In this document: one piece after another, positions 19,283-29,149 of the stretch
Position numbering within the stretch: position 1 is the first letter of the stretch
How the letters are laid out: each line of letters begins with the position of its first letter
NCBI RefSeq assembly: GCF_001953055.1
Contig: NZ_CP019044.1
Coordinates: 2,955,001 to 3,019,000 of the forward strand
Reading direction: 5' to 3'
Length of the DNA: 64,000 nucleotides
From: Salaquimonas pukyongi
GTDB lineage: Bacteria; Pseudomonadota; Alphaproteobacteria; Rhizobiales; Rhizobiaceae
Position numbers and translations under genes: made by a program
Notes under the pieces: model-generated
The model's input: the letters and a program-made list of their open reading frames with translations, nothing else
What the model was told of the DNA's origin: nothing
Databases searched by the model: none

Positions 19283-20143
19283 TTACTGTTCTTTCGTTTC
19301 TGTGGTTGCCTCTACCGCCGACTTCAAATCAGCGTCAAGGATTTCCACATCGGTTTCCTCGCGCGCCTTTTTGACCAGCTCGAAATACTTTTCCCGGTAC
19401 ACCACCTGCCGGATCTGGTCCTTGACCTGATCAAACTGAGGTTTCGGCTTTTCGCGCTCTTCTTCCTTCAAGATGACATGCCAGCCGAACTGGGTCTTCA
19501 CCGGCGTGGTGGTGAACTTGCCATTGTCGAGGCCGAAGGCGGCTTCCTCGAATTCGGGAACCATCTGCCCCTTGCCGAAATATCCCAGATCGCCGCCATT
19601 GGCACCCGACGGGCCGGTTGACTTATCTTTGGCGAGTTCGGCAAAATCCTTGCCCTGGGCAAGTTCTGCAATGACGGCATTTGCCTCTTCTTCGCTCGCC
19701 ACCAGAATGTGCCGTGCCTTGATTTCGGTTTCCGGTGCCGTTGCCGCGATTTCCTTGTCAAAGCGCTCGCGAACCTCTTCGTCGCTCACACCGGCAACCA
19801 CCGTCTCCTGAAAATAGAGATTGTGCAGGTTGCGCGATTGAACGAAGGCCATGCGGGCCTTGAAGCTGTCCTTTTCGTCAAGCCCTTCGACTGCCGCCTT
19901 GTTGGCCAGCAGTTTGATGTCGATCAGGGCAGCCAGGATCGCAGCCTTGCGCTTGTCTTCGGGAACCTGGGCAAATTCGCGGCTCAGTTCAGACTCCGCA
20001 AAGGCAAGTTCCTGGGTGGTGATTTTCATCTCGCCGACTTTGGCAACCACCTTGCCTTCGGCTGCAGCGCTGCCAGCGCCCAGCCCACTGCCCAGCATTG
20101 CAGCCATCACAATTGCTGCCGGCAGCCTCATTCCCTTGATCAT
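19283..20143 (-). CDS. Parvulin-type peptidylprolyl isomerase, periplasmic
   Basis: This 286-residue PpiC/SurA-like protein has a signal peptide (basic MIKGMR, hydrophobic core, cleavage near SAAAEG at about 28), an N-terminal helical chaperone-like domain and a parvulin domain beginning at EIKARHILVASEEEA and ending with TQFGWHVI. It should help outer-membrane or periplasmic proteins fold after export. It diverges from secA, a conserved neighbourhood in this order and a sensible functional pairing with the Sec pathway. Confidence 0.92.
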   Translation of the reverse strand: MIKGMRLPAAIVMAAMLGSGLGAGSAAAEGKVVAKVGEMKITTQELAFAESELSREFAQVPEDKRKAAILAALIDIKLLANKAAVEGLDEKDSFKARMAFVQSRNLHNLYFQETVVAGVSDEEVRERFDKEIAATAPETEIKARHILVASEEEANAVIAELAQGKDFAELAKDKSTGPSGANGGDLGYFGKGQMVPEFEEAAFGLDNGKFTTTPVKTQFGWHVILKEEEREKPKPQFDQVKDQIRQVVYREKYFELVKKAREETDVEILDADLKSAVEATTETKEQ

Positions 20144-20183
20144 TCCGCTTCCTTTCGGGCCGGATTCCGCTTGGCTCCCGGCG

Positions 20184-20212
20184 TTGACATAGACCTACTC
20201 CACTCTTATCTG
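20184..20212 (+). promoter_or_regulatory. Putative sigma-70 promoter of secA
   Basis: A perfect -35 TTGACA (20184-20189) is followed after 17 bases by TATCTG (20207-20212). Transcription would start near 20220, giving a leader of about 170 bases before the secA start. Confidence 0.55.
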
Positions 20213-20387
20213 TCGCTTTGGCCGCCGTCCACCGGCCCCGTCATTTTTCATGTTTCAAATGATGGAAACACGCATATTCAAAGACCGGGCAAATTCACTC
20301 AGTTTTACAATGGCTTGGGTCTGACGCCTGTCACTGCCGGTTTCCGTGCCGGCCTGCCGATGGCGCAACACAGCTAAGGATCCCGCA

Positions 20388-23039
20388 ATGGGCATGTTCT
20401 CTGGTATCGCAAAGAAGATTTTCGGTTCGGCCAACGAACGCCAGGTCAAGATGTTGTTACCGAAGGTGGAGGCGATCAACGCGCTTGAGGAAGAAATCTC
20501 CGCGCTTTCCGACAAAGACCTGAAAGCCAAAACCGACGAGTTCCGCCAGCAAATCGCCAATGGCGCGAAGCTGGATGATCTTCTGGTTCCAGCTTTCGCG
20601 GTTGCCCGCGAGGCGGCGAAGCGATCCCTCGGCATGCGGCCCTTCGACGTGCAGTTGATCGGCGCGATGATCCTGCATGATGGCGGCATTTCCGAGATGC
20701 GCACCGGTGAGGGAAAGACGCTGGTGGCAACCCTTGCCGTCTATCTCAACGCGCTTGCAGGCAATGGCGTCCATGTGGTCACCGTCAACGATTATCTGGC
20801 CAAGCGCGATGCCGAATGGATGGGCAAGCTCTATGAGTGGCTCGGCCTTTCCACCGGCGTCATTGTCCACGGCCTCAACGACGATGAACGCCGCGCCGCC
20901 TATGCCTGCGACGTGACCTACGGCACCAACAACGAATTCGGCTTCGACTATCTGCGCGACAACATGAAGTTCGATCTGGAAAGCATGGTGCAGCGTGGCC
21001 ACAACTACGCCATCGTCGATGAGGTCGACTCCATTCTGATCGATGAGGCCCGTACTCCGCTGATCATCTCCGGCCCGCTCGACGACCGTTCCGAACTCTA
21101 TGTCACCGTCGACAAGTTCATCCCCATGCTTGACCAGGCCGATTACGAAATCGATGAAAAACAGAAGTCGGCCAACTTCACCGAGGACGGCACGGAAAAG
21201 CTGGAAGGCCTGCTGAGGGAAGCCGGGCATCTGAAGGGCGAATCCCTCTACGATATCGAAAACGTTGCCATCGTCCACCACGTGAACAACGCGCTGAAGG
21301 CACACAAGCTGTTCCAGAAGGACCGCGACTACATCGTGCGCAATGATGAGGTTGTCATCATCGACGAGTTCACCGGCCGCATGATGCCGGGGCGCCGCTA
21401 TTCGGAGGGCCAGCATCAGGCGCTGGAGGCCAAGGAAGGCGTGACCATCCAGCCTGAAAACCAGACGCTCGCCTCCATCACGTTCCAGAACTATTTCCGC
21501 CTGTATGACAAGCTTGCCGGCATGACCGGCACCGCCATGACGGAAGCCGAGGAGTTCGCCGATATTTATGGCCTTCAGGTGGTTGATGTGCCCACCAACC
21601 TGCCGGTTGCCCGGATGGATGAGGACGATGAGGTCTACCGGACGGTCGAGGAGAAATACCGGGCGATCATCCATCTCATCAAGGACTGCCGCGAGCGCGG
21701 CCAGCCGGTGCTTGTCGGCACCACCTCGATCGAAAAATCGGAACTTTTGGCCGAGCAACTGCGCCAGGGCGGCATCAAGGACTTCCAGGTCCTCAATGCC
21801 CGCTATCATGAGCAGGAAGCCTATATCATTTCACAGGCCGGCGTTCCCGGCGCCATCACCATTGCAACCAACATGGCCGGCCGCGGCACGGACATCCAGC
21901 TCGGCGGCAATATTGACATGCGGCTCGAGCACGAGCTCGCCGACATGGCCGAAGGCAAGGCGCGCGACAAGAAGGAAAAGGCGATCCGCGATGAAGTGGC
22001 GGCGCTCAAGGAACAGGCAAAAGCCGCCGGCGGCCTCTACGTCATCGGCACCGAACGCCACGAAAGCCGCAGGATCGACAACCAGTTGCGGGGCCGGTCG
22101 GGCCGCCAGGGCGATCCAGGCAGTTCCAAGTTCTTCCTGTCGCTGCAGGATGATTTGATGCGCATCTTCGGCTCCGACCGCATGGACGGCATGCTGCGCA
22201 AGCTGGGGCTGAAGGAAGACGAAGCGATTATCCATCCCTGGATCAACAAGGCACTGGAAAAAGCCCAGCAAAAGGTGGAAGCGCGCAACTTCGACATCCG
22301 CAAGAACCTGCTGAAGTTCGACGACGTGATGAACGACCAGCGCAAGGTGATCTTCGAACAACGCATCGAATTGATGCAGTCGGAGGATATTTCCGATACC
22401 ATTGCCGACATGCGCAACGAGGTTATCGATGATCTCGTTGCCCGCCACATTCCTGAGCGGGCCTATCCGGAGCAGTGGGAGACAAAGGAACTCAAGGAAG
22501 GCGTCAATGCCTACTTCGCCCTCGATCTGCCGGTTGACGAATGGGCCGGGGAAGAGGGCATCGACGAGGAAGACATCATCGATCGCATCACCGAGGCCGC
22601 CGAAAAGGCCTATGAAGACAAGAAACAGCGTTTCGGGCCGGAAATCTCCAAATACGTCGAAAAATCAGTCGTGCTGCAGACCATCGACCATCTCTGGCGC
22701 GAGCATCTGGTCAATCTCGATCATCTGCGCTCGGTAGTGGGCTTTCGCGGCTACGGCCAGCGTGATCCGCTGCAGGAATACAAGGGTGAGAGCTTCGAAC
22801 TGTTCCAGGCCATGCTGGTCAATCTGCGCCAGGCCGTCTGCGCCCAGCTTTCCCGGGTCGAACTTGCGCCGCCGGAAGATCGGCCGCAGCCTGCCGCCGC
22901 TGCCGCTGCAGGCTTTTCTCCAGAGGGCGGCGTCGACCCTGAAGAATTACCGGATGAATGGCTGAAAACCGGCCGCAACGCGCCATGTCCCTGCGGTTCT
23001 GGCAAGAAGTTCAAGCACTGCCACGGTAAATACGTCTAA
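20388..23039 (+). CDS. secA: Preprotein translocase ATPase SecA
   Basis: SecA is the motor that drives unfolded preproteins through SecYEG. The 883-residue protein has the DEAD-motor Walker A in [13 protein letters not shown] (about 105-117), [28 protein letters not shown], the second nucleotide domain with [12 protein letters not shown], and a C-terminal zinc-binding tail [13 protein letters not shown] used for SecB and lipid contact. AAGGA stands seven bases before the ATG at 20388. It diverges from the parvulin gene and converges on rpoH. Confidence 0.98.
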   Translation: MGMFSGIAKKIFGSANERQVKMLLPKVEAINALEEEISALSDKDLKAKTDEFRQQIANGAKLDDLLVPAFAVAREAAKRSLGMRPFDVQLIGAMILHDGGISEMRTGEGKTLVATLAVYLNALAGNGVHVVTVNDYLAKRDAEWMGKLYEWLGLSTGVIVHGLNDDERRAAYACDVTYGTNNEFGFDYLRDNMKFDLESMVQRGHNYAIVDEVDSILIDEARTPLIISGPLDDRSELYVTVDKFIPMLDQADYEIDEKQKSANFTEDGTEKLEGLLREAGHLKGESLYDIENVAIVHHVNNALKAHKLFQKDRDYIVRNDEVVIIDEFTGRMMPGRRYSEGQHQALEAKEGVTIQPENQTLASITFQNYFRLYDKLAGMTGTAMTEAEEFADIYGLQVVDVPTNLPVARMDEDDEVYRTVEEKYRAIIHLIKDCRERGQPVLVGTTSIEKSELLAEQLRQGGIKDFQVLNARYHEQEAYIISQAGVPGAITIATNMAGRGTDIQLGGNIDMRLEHELADMAEGKARDKKEKAIRDEVAALKEQAKAAGGLYVIGTERHESRRIDNQLRGRSGRQGDPGSSKFFLSLQDDLMRIFGSDRMDGMLRKLGLKEDEAIIHPWINKALEKAQQKVEARNFDIRKNLLKFDDVMNDQRKVIFEQRIELMQSEDISDTIADMRNEVIDDLVARHIPERAYPEQWETKELKEGVNAYFALDLPVDEWAGEEGIDEEDIIDRITEAAEKAYEDKKQRFGPEISKYVEKSVVLQTIDHLWREHLVNLDHLRSVVGFRGYGQRDPLQEYKGESFELFQAMLVNLRQAVCAQLSRVELAPPEDRPQPAAAAAAGFSPEGGVDPEELPDEWLKTGRNAPCPCGSGKKFKHCHGKYV

Positions 23040-23066
23040 GGCTCCCGACGCTCATGCGCGCTTGGA

Positions 23067-23942
23067 TCAGGCCCGCCCATAGGTGGAAAATTCCGGATCG
23101 AGCAAAACCAGCTGTTCGCGAAGCTTGCCAAGCGCGCGGGCCTCGATCTGCCGAACCCGTTCTTTCGAAATGCCGAACTCCTGGCCAAGTTCTTCCAGGG
23201 TGGCGCCGTTTTCACGCAGCCGCCGTGCCTTGATGATTTGCCGCTCGCGGGCATTCAGCATCGCCATTGCATCGTTGAGCCATCCGTGATGCCGCTCGTC
23301 ATCGATTGACCGCTGAGCGGCTTCATCCGGCGTTACTTCCTCCGACACCAGCCCCTCGATCCGCGGCGTCGACCCGCCTCCGTCATCATCCCTCATCGGC
23401 GCATCAAGGGACAGGTCCGCGCCGGAAAAGCGCGCGTCCATCTGCGCAACGTCCTTGACGGAAACCTTCAGCGCGCGGGCGATTTCCTCATAGGTCTGCC
23501 GGCCATCGGACGCACTGCCATTGGCCGCAATTCGGGCACGCAGTTTCCGCAGGTTGAAAAACAGGGCCTTCTGTTTGGAACTGGTACCGCCACGCACGAT
23601 CGACCAGTTCCTCAGGATATGGTCCTGCATCGCCGCCCTGACCCACCAGGTGGCATAGGTCGCAAAGCGCACCTCGCGCTGCGGGTCAAAGCGTGCCGCT
23701 GCCTCCAGCAGGCCGATATGACCTTCCTGAATGAGGTCGGCCAGCGGCAGGCCATAACGGCGAAACTTGAAGGCCAGTGAAAGCACCAGGCGCATATGTG
23801 CCAGGGTCAGGGCGTGCAGGGCCTGCTGGTCGCGCCTGTTTATCCAGCGCCTGACAAGATCGAGCTCTTGTGAACGTTCCAGATAGGGCGCATCCGATGC
23901 CGCCTTGAGAATCTGCTTGCTGGGATACTCCTGATAAGCCAT
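23067..23942 (-). CDS. rpoH2: RNA polymerase sigma-32 factor, RpoH2 type
   Basis: This 291-residue sigma factor has regions 1.2 to 4.2, including LIQEGHIGLLEAAARFDP, the region 2.4 TYATWWVRAAMQ, the RpoH box-like KALFFNLRKLR, and a C-terminal helix-turn-helix with GISKERVRQIEARAL. The NWSIVRGGTSSKQKA segment and the N-terminus DAPYLER match the second rpoH paralogue of Rhizobiales, which in Sinorhizobium is tied to the general stress response, rather than RpoH1. GGGGAGGAAGG forms a strong ribosome-binding site. It lies downstream of carD, beyond a terminator. Confidence 0.92.
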   Translation of the reverse strand: MAYQEYPSKQILKAASDAPYLERSQELDLVRRWINRRDQQALHALTLAHMRLVLSLAFKFRRYGLPLADLIQEGHIGLLEAAARFDPQREVRFATYATWWVRAAMQDHILRNWSIVRGGTSSKQKALFFNLRKLRARIAANGSASDGRQTYEEIARALKVSVKDVAQMDARFSGADLSLDAPMRDDDGGGSTPRIEGLVSEEVTPDEAAQRSIDDERHHGWLNDAMAMLNARERQIIKARRLRENGATLEELGQEFGISKERVRQIEARALGKLREQLVLLDPEFSTYGRA

Positions 23943-24042
23943 TGCCTTCCTCCCCCGCCGGCAAGGCAGCCATCACAGATTGGCACAGCCGGTTCGGCGG
24001 GCATGCCCGTTTCGATCTGAAACGCGCTTCCATGGGCAATAC

Positions 24043-24071
24043 GAAAAAAAGCCCGGAATGGTTTCCGGGCT
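24043..24071 (-). terminator. Intrinsic terminator of carD
   Basis: A nine-bp perfect stem (24050-24058 with 24063-24071) with a four-base loop is followed on the minus strand by seven T. It lies 28 bases after the carD stop and before rpoH, so rpoH probably has its own promoter. Confidence 0.9.
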
Positions 24072-24098
24072 TTCTTGAATTTCGGAATTTTGACGGTA

Positions 24099-24662
24099 TC
24101 AGGCGGCTTTTTCTTCCGACTCGTCATTGGCAGCCGCACCGCGGCGCGGTCCTTTGGCGAGGTTCTTTTCGATCAGAACCACTGCTTCGGTGGTGGAAAT
24201 CTTGTTGACGGAGGAAATCTCACGCGCCATGCGGTCAAGAGCTGCCTCATAGAGCTGGCGTTCGCTGTAGGACTGCTCCGGCTGATTGTCGGAACGGAAC
24301 AGATCTCGCACAACCTCGGAAATCTGGATCAGGTCGCCGGAGTTGATCTTTGCCTCATATTCCTGCGCCCGCCGGCTCCACATGGTGCGCTTGATGCGCG
24401 CCCTGCCTTGCACGGTTTTCAGCGCCTTTTCCACCAGGGAAGGCTCTGCAAGTTTCCGCATGCCGGCAGAAGATGCCTTGGCAACAGGAACCCGCAGGAT
24501 CAACTTGTCCTGCAGAAAGCTGATGACAAACAGTTCCAGCTTGTGGCCTGCTACTTCCTGTTCCTCGATCGACGAAATCTGACCGACCCCGTGAGCGGGA
24601 TAGACGATGTATTCGTTGACACGGAAACCTTGACGCTGGGTGGCTTTCTTGGCGGTAGCCAT
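24099..24662 (-). CDS. carD: CarD family transcriptional regulator
   Basis: This 187-residue protein is a CarD/CdnL regulator that binds the RNA polymerase beta subunit and stabilises open promoter complexes. The N-terminal Tudor-like interaction domain is seen in EYIVYPAHGVGQISSIEEQEV; the C-terminal helical DNA-binding domain includes RMAREISSVNK. A Lys/Ala-rich head and an acidic tail flank these. CarD is often essential and affects ribosomal promoters. It is followed by a strong terminator, then rpoH2; upstream are a possible attenuator and fdxA, a neighbourhood shared by many Hyphomicrobiales. Confidence 0.94.
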   Translation of the reverse strand: MATAKKATQRQGFRVNEYIVYPAHGVGQISSIEEQEVAGHKLELFVISFLQDKLILRVPVAKASSAGMRKLAEPSLVEKALKTVQGRARIKRTMWSRRAQEYEAKINSGDLIQISEVVRDLFRSDNQPEQSYSERQLYEAALDRMAREISSVNKISTTEAVVLIEKNLAKGPRRGAAANDESEEKAA

Positions 24663-24717
24663 TCTACACTTACTCCCTCATTAACCCGTTCAGAGCGCGG
24701 GCTTTTGTGACCGGACG

Positions 24718-24741
24718 AAAAAAATCCGGCCAAACGGATTT
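24718..24741 (-). terminator. Terminator or attenuator upstream of carD
   Basis: On the minus strand a perfect seven-bp stem (24735-24741 with 24722-24728) and a six-base loop run straight into a T-run. It ends 56 bases before the carD start codon and 374 bases after the fdxA stop, too far to be a simple fdxA terminator. Confidence 0.6.
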
Positions 24742-24880
24742 CAGATGCTGCCAACCGCCGAACGCCGGCAGCAACCTGATTTCAACAGCCGTTTGATTGA
24801 GGCACGAAAGAAAATCCCTTTGGTGCATGCCGAAAGGCAAGAGCCGATTGCCAAAAGCAATAATGGTCCCCTTGATCGGA
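24718..24880 (-). ncRNA. Candidate small RNA or carD leader RNA
   Basis: The 3' end is set by the terminator-like hairpin at 24718-24741. Just before it, GCTGCC and GGCAGC close another hairpin. A weak promoter (TTGTCA at 24908-24913, TACCTG at 24887-24892, 15-base spacing) suggests a start near 24880. I cannot assign a family. The alternative is an attenuated carD mRNA leader. Confidence 0.25.
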
Positions 24881-25114
24881 TGCGCTCAGGTAAATGCCTT
24901 GTTTTTGTGACAAGAAAGATCACACCTTTCCGGGGCTTATTGCTACAGAAAGATGCAGGCCTTTGTTGCGAATTTCGACTGTTAACAAGTTCCTAACACA
25001 AAAAACGCCAAAAATCAACGATTTCGCACTTGCGGCATGGCTGGAAGGGCAAACTCCGCACGTTATGCTTAACGCTGACAATGTCTCAGGGCAGTTTAAC
25101 CTGCGGGCAGGAAT

Positions 25115-25453
25115 TCAGTCGCCCTGGCCCGGCTCGGGCGAAAAGTACTTTTCGAATTTGCCTTCAACGCCGTCAAATTCCTTGGCATCTTCCGGGGATT
25201 CCCGCTTGATGGTGATATTGGGCCACTTTTCGGCATATTCGGCATTGAGCTGCAGCCACTTGTCCAGCCCCGGCTCGGTATCCGGCAAAATGGCTTCGGC
25301 AGGGCATTCCGGTTCGCAAACCCCGCAATCGATGCATTCATCGGGATGGATGACGAGCATGTTCTCGCCTTCGTAGAAGCAGTCGACCGGACATACTTCG
25401 ACGCAATCCATGTATTTGCATTTGATGCACTTGTCGTTGACGATGTAAGTCAT
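25115..25453 (-). CDS. fdxA: Seven-iron ferredoxin FdxA
   Basis: This 112-residue ferredoxin carries one 3Fe-4S and one 4Fe-4S cluster. Cluster cysteines are visible in [18 protein letters not shown] (C9, C17, C21 and C25) and [11 protein letters not shown] (C40, C43, C46, C50). C12 is an extra cysteine seen in this FdxA group. It is a cytosolic electron carrier; its partner is not evident here. I use the ATG at 25453 (MTYIVNDKC), the usual family start. It lies between the S4 protein gene and carD on the same strand. Confidence 0.95.
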   Translation of the reverse strand: MTYIVNDKCIKCKYMDCVEVCPVDCFYEGENMLVIHPDECIDCGVCEPECPAEAILPDTEPGLDKWLQLNAEYAEKWPNITIKRESPEDAKEFDGVEGKFEKYFSPEPGQGD

Positions 25454-25605
25454 GATGACACCGGGGGAACGGATTACTGCTGGATCAATAGCGACCTTGC
25501 CGTGACTACAGGCTTTGCCATGCCGGTTCAAGGGGTTCGGGAGAACACCGGAAGCGGCATTTTTTCACAGTCCCGAAAAGCCTTCTGCACGGCTGTTTGG
25601 CAGCC

Positions 25606-26031
25606 TTAAAAGCCGTCCTTTCCGGCAAGCTTGCGGGCAAGTCTGCGTTCGCGGGCATCGGGCCGCTTTTCCCGCAGCATGCCTGAAGCAGAAGCCACTT
25701 TCTCTCCATCCGGGCCGTTTTCCGGGCGTGGCGAGCGGTCCACATACAACATGGCGGCCTCCGAATGGGGCCCGCGCCGTTCTCCGCAGGCAACGATCTC
25801 CAGCAATCTCACATCGGCATGGTGTGTGCCGCCATGTACTGCGAGTGTAACCGTATCGCCCGGACCGACGGGAAAGGCGTTGTTTGCGATGCGCTGGCCG
25901 TTGATTCTCACCCGTCCGGACTGGATCAGTTTCTGCGCCAGCGACCGGCTTTTTGCCTGCCGGGCATGCCAAAGCCACTTGTCGAGGCGGATTTTGCCCG
26001 CCTTGGGGGATTGTGGCCGCTGCTCACTCAC
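25606..26031 (-). CDS. S4 domain RNA-binding protein, Hsp15-like
   Basis: This 141-residue protein has an N-terminal S4 domain (IRLDKWLWHARQAKSRSLAQ to GRVRINGQRI) and a basic C-terminal extension, the layout of Hsp15/YrfH. E. coli Hsp15 rescues stalled 50S subunits carrying peptidyl-tRNA, so a ribosome-linked role is likely. Its start overlaps the end of the SUV3-like helicase gene by eight bases, indicating coupled translation and a possible joint RNA role. Confidence 0.9.
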   Translation of the reverse strand: MSEQRPQSPKAGKIRLDKWLWHARQAKSRSLAQKLIQSGRVRINGQRIANNAFPVGPGDTVTLAVHGGTHHADVRLLEIVACGERRGPHSEAAMLYVDRSPRPENGPDGEKVASASGMLREKRPDARERRLARKLAGKDGF

Positions 26032-29000
26032 CCTTCTTCAGATCTTCCTTCAACGCGGCAAGCTTGGCAAACGGAGAATCGGGATCGATCGCATCACGGT
26101 TTTTTTTCGGGCCGCTTTGCATGCGCTGGCCGCCGGCCGGTTTTCTTCCCTTGCCGCCGGGTTTGGCATGTTTGCCTTTGCCCTTGCGTGGGCCCCGGTT
26201 CTCGCCACCATCCTGGCGTTTTCCCTGATCCTGACCGGTCGCACGGCGCGGCTTGCCCCCGGTTTTGCGCGGCGCCGGCCGCCAGACAAGGATCGTCTTG
26301 GGGCCTTCATCGGCTTCGCCGGAGGCATCGGGCTGCCCGCCATCGCTTGCACCATCTGCGGCAGCATCGGCGGCAACACCTTCTTCTGGCTGATCTTTGG
26401 CTTCCGCATCTGTTTCAGTACGTTCCACCAGCGCTGGCGAAGCCGCTTCCGATCCATTGTTCGCCGCAGCTTCCGCCTGCGGTTCTCCCGACAGCGTTAC
26501 CGTTTCACTGGAAGGCCCCGCCCCTTCACTCGCCACCTGCGGCGTGGCAACATCACCAGCTTCACCAGCCACCGCATTTTCTGTTTCCGGCGCAGCACCA
26601 TCTGCAGCAGCAGCGTCAGCAGCGCCCTGTTCTGCAACCGGCTCTGGCGGCTTCACATCGCTTTCAAGTTTTGGCTCGCCGCGATAGCCAAGCCCCTTCA
26701 ACACCAGTTCCATGTCTTCATGGGTGGCGCCCAGAATGGAAAGCATGGCCGGCGTTACATAAAAACTGCGCCCGTCGATCGCCCCTTCCGGCTTCGCAGC
26801 GCCGTCCTGCGCCTTATAGTACAGCGCCGGACGAATGAGATCGGCCAGCCGCTCGAGAATATCGATGCGCACGGCCTTGGCTCCCAGTATGCGATAGCCG
26901 CAGATCCGGTAAACCTCGTCCTCGTAGGAAGCTTCATGCACCGCCGATGTCCGCCCGGAGGCCAGCACCTGCAGCACTTCCGCACGGCCGGGTGCATCCA
27001 GACGGTCATTTTTTACCGCCCAAAGCAGGCACAGCAACTCGGCCGGTGCCGGTTTCAGAAGGGCCGGGACGTAGATGGTATAGGCCCCGAAACGCACCCC
27101 GTGCCGGCGCAGTCCGGCGCGCATGTCCTGGGAAAGGTTTTGCACATCGGACGCGATCTCACGCCGCTGGATGTTGCCGTAGTTCTCCACCAGGCGGAAT
27201 GCGGTGCCCCGCGCCAGCCCTTCCAGCGTCTGGTCGCTGCTCATCTCCACCAGTGGCTTGAGAACATTTGCCGTATGGTTGGCAATCCAGCGATCCAGCC
27301 GCTGCACAACCTGATCGCGGGCCGTGCCGGTCAACTGTTCATCGGCAAGCAGCACGATCCGCGGATGCAGGTAATCTTCGCCTGCAACAAGCTTGCCCAC
27401 CGGCTCGCCCTGCCAGCGCAGCATGCCGTCGCTGTCCAGTGCAAAATCGGTGTTGGGCGATGCGTTGAGCCGGTTGGCCCGTTTTTCCATCTCTCCCGTC
27501 AGGGCCTTGGATGCCGCCGCATTGGCTGCCTTGGCTTCGGGGCTCTGGCCGGCCGTATCCGGCGTAAACCGGAACCCGGCGAGCTTGCCCACATGATGGC
27601 CTTCCACTTGCACTGCGCCATCAGGCTTGATTTCCGCTTCCATTGAGGCGTTGTCCCGCAGTTTCCTCATCAGTTGGCTTGTCCTGCGATCAATAAAGCG
27701 TTTCGTCAAGGCTTCATGCAAAGCGTAGGACAGGCTGTCTTCCACCTGGCGTGCGGTCTCCTGCCAGTATGGTGCGTCATCAAGCCATTCCTCGCGGTGG
27801 GAGAGATACGTCCAGGTCCTGATCTGCGCGATCCGGGCCGACAGGGCATCGATACCGCCATCGCGCCGGTTGGCCTGTTTGATCTGTGCTGAAAACCAGT
27901 CCGTGTCGATTTTTCCGCGCTCGCTGATCTGTCTGAAAATGCGCAACAGCAGCTCACCATGAGAAGCCGGCGAAATCTTGCGGTAATCGGGAACACAGCA
28001 CACGTCCCAAAGCAGCCGCACAACCTCTGCCGATGTGCAGGCGCCATGCACCCACCGCTCACGCGACAGCGTCTCCAGCGCCACCAGGTCGGATACCGGC
28101 AGCGCCTTCATCAACAGCCGGTTGCCGGATGGCATCTCCAGGCTTTGCCGCAATGTGCCGATGCTTGAAAAATCAAGATCCCGGTTGCGCCAGTTCAACA
28201 CCTTGACCGGTTCGAAGGCGTGGCTTTCCAATTGTCCGGCCAGTTCCCCCTCAAGCGGCGGCACCTGGCCGGTCACTCCGAAAGTGCCGTCCCGCATGTG
28301 CCGCCCTGCCCGGCCTGCAATCTGGCCCAGTTCGCCAGCCGTCAGCCGCCGGTACTGGCGGCCATCGAATTTCCGGTCCTGTGCAAAGGCAACATGCCTG
28401 ACGTCGAGATTAAGCCCCATGCCGATGGCATCGGTTGCCACCAGAAAGTCGGCATCCCCCGCCTGATAAAGCTCGACCTGGGCATTGCGGGTGCGCGGGC
28501 TCAGCGAACCCATCACCACTGCCGCGCCGCCGCGCTGGCGGCGTACCAGTTCGGCGATGGCGTAAACCTCACCGGCGGAAAAGGCGACGATGGCGCTTCT
28601 TGTCTGAAGCCGTGTGATCTTTTTCGATCCGGCATAGGTCAGGACCGACATGCGCGGCCTTGAAACGATCTCGATGCCCGGCAGCAGATGCCGCAGCACT
28701 CCGGCCATGGTCTCCGCTCCGAGCAGCAGCGTTTCCTCCCGCCCGCGCAAGTTCAGCAGCCGGTCGGTAAAAATATGGCCGCGTTCGAAATCGGCTGCGA
28801 GTTGCACCTCGTCGATGGCAACAAAAGCGACATCGGCCTGTGACGGCATCGCTTCCACCGTGCAGACCTGATAGCGCGCCCTGGGCGGCACGATCTTTTC
28901 TTCTCCGGTGATCAGCGCAACGCTCGCCACCCCGACCTTTTCACAAAGGCGCTGATAAACTTCGCGCGCCAGCAAGCGCAGGGGCAGGCCGATCAGCCCG

Positions 29001-29149
29001 CTCGAATGTGCCGCCATCCGCTCGATGGCCAGATGGGTCTTCCCCGTATTGGTCGGGCCCAGGATCGCGGTAACGCCGCGCCCGCTCCCGCCCTGCAAGC
29101 CTGACCGCGCCCCGCTGGCCGGAAGATTGGTGGAGGGTGGAAAGTTCAT
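26024..29149 (-). CDS. SUV3-like superfamily 2 RNA helicase
   Basis: This 1041-residue protein resembles SUV3, the helicase of the mitochondrial degradosome. The motor is at the N-terminus: Walker A GPTNTGKTH near 31-39, Walker B FVAIDEVQLAADFERGH, the second RecA domain with VATDAIGMGLNL and motif VI QIAGRAGRH (about 281-289). A middle region carries SUV3-type C-terminal elements, and the last 250 residues are low-complexity, Ala/Glu/Pro-rich and then strongly basic (KRQDGGENRGPRKGKGKH). The basic tail may bind RNA. It overlaps the S4 gene and follows the DUF3108 gene. Confidence 0.9.
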   Translation of the reverse strand: MNFPPSTNLPASGARSGLQGGSGRGVTAILGPTNTGKTHLAIERMAAHSSGLIGLPLRLLAREVYQRLCEKVGVASVALITGEEKIVPPRARYQVCTVEAMPSQADVAFVAIDEVQLAADFERGHIFTDRLLNLRGREETLLLGAETMAGVLRHLLPGIEIVSRPRMSVLTYAGSKKITRLQTRSAIVAFSAGEVYAIAELVRRQRGGAAVVMGSLSPRTRNAQVELYQAGDADFLVATDAIGMGLNLDVRHVAFAQDRKFDGRQYRRLTAGELGQIAGRAGRHMRDGTFGVTGQVPPLEGELAGQLESHAFEPVKVLNWRNRDLDFSSIGTLRQSLEMPSGNRLLMKALPVSDLVALETLSRERWVHGACTSAEVVRLLWDVCCVPDYRKISPASHGELLLRIFRQISERGKIDTDWFSAQIKQANRRDGGIDALSARIAQIRTWTYLSHREEWLDDAPYWQETARQVEDSLSYALHEALTKRFIDRRTSQLMRKLRDNASMEAEIKPDGAVQVEGHHVGKLAGFRFTPDTAGQSPEAKAANAAASKALTGEMEKRANRLNASPNTDFALDSDGMLRWQGEPVGKLVAGEDYLHPRIVLLADEQLTGTARDQVVQRLDRWIANHTANVLKPLVEMSSDQTLEGLARGTAFRLVENYGNIQRREIASDVQNLSQDMRAGLRRHGVRFGAYTIYVPALLKPAPAELLCLLWAVKNDRLDAPGRAEVLQVLASGRTSAVHEASYEDEVYRICGYRILGAKAVRIDILERLADLIRPALYYKAQDGAAKPEGAIDGRSFYVTPAMLSILGATHEDMELVLKGLGYRGEPKLESDVKPPEPVAEQGAADAAAADGAAPETENAVAGEAGDVATPQVASEGAGPSSETVTLSGEPQAEAAANNGSEAASPALVERTETDAEAKDQPEEGVAADAAADGASDGGQPDASGEADEGPKTILVWRPAPRKTGGKPRRATGQDQGKRQDGGENRGPRKGKGKHAKPGGKGRKPAGGQRMQSGPKKNRDAIDPDSPFAKLAALKEDLKKGE

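Larger units (their letters stand above)
24663..25114. other. Intergenic region between fdxA and carD
   Basis: These 452 bases are less GC-rich than their surroundings and hold no credible protein gene. They contain a terminator-like hairpin at 24718-24741 reading toward carD, a second hairpin around 24748-24773, and a weak promoter-like pair. Either a small RNA or a long regulated carD leader would fit. Confidence 0.5.

Noticed and set aside
20457-21809. 450-codon minus-strand open frame inside secA
   Set aside because: It lies antisense to the strongly conserved secA coding sequence and has no recognisable protein sequence; it is a by-product of GC-rich codon bias.
24749-24776. Possible EcfG-type (GGAAC-N-CGTT) promoters before rpoH2 and carD
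   Set aside because: Near matches such as GGAAA and GGAAC were seen in these leaders but the -10 half did not fit at the right spacing.
25631-27646. 671-codon plus-strand open frame opposite the SUV3-like helicase and S4 genes
   Set aside because: It is antisense to two well-supported genes, and its translation is His/Arg-rich with no family similarity.
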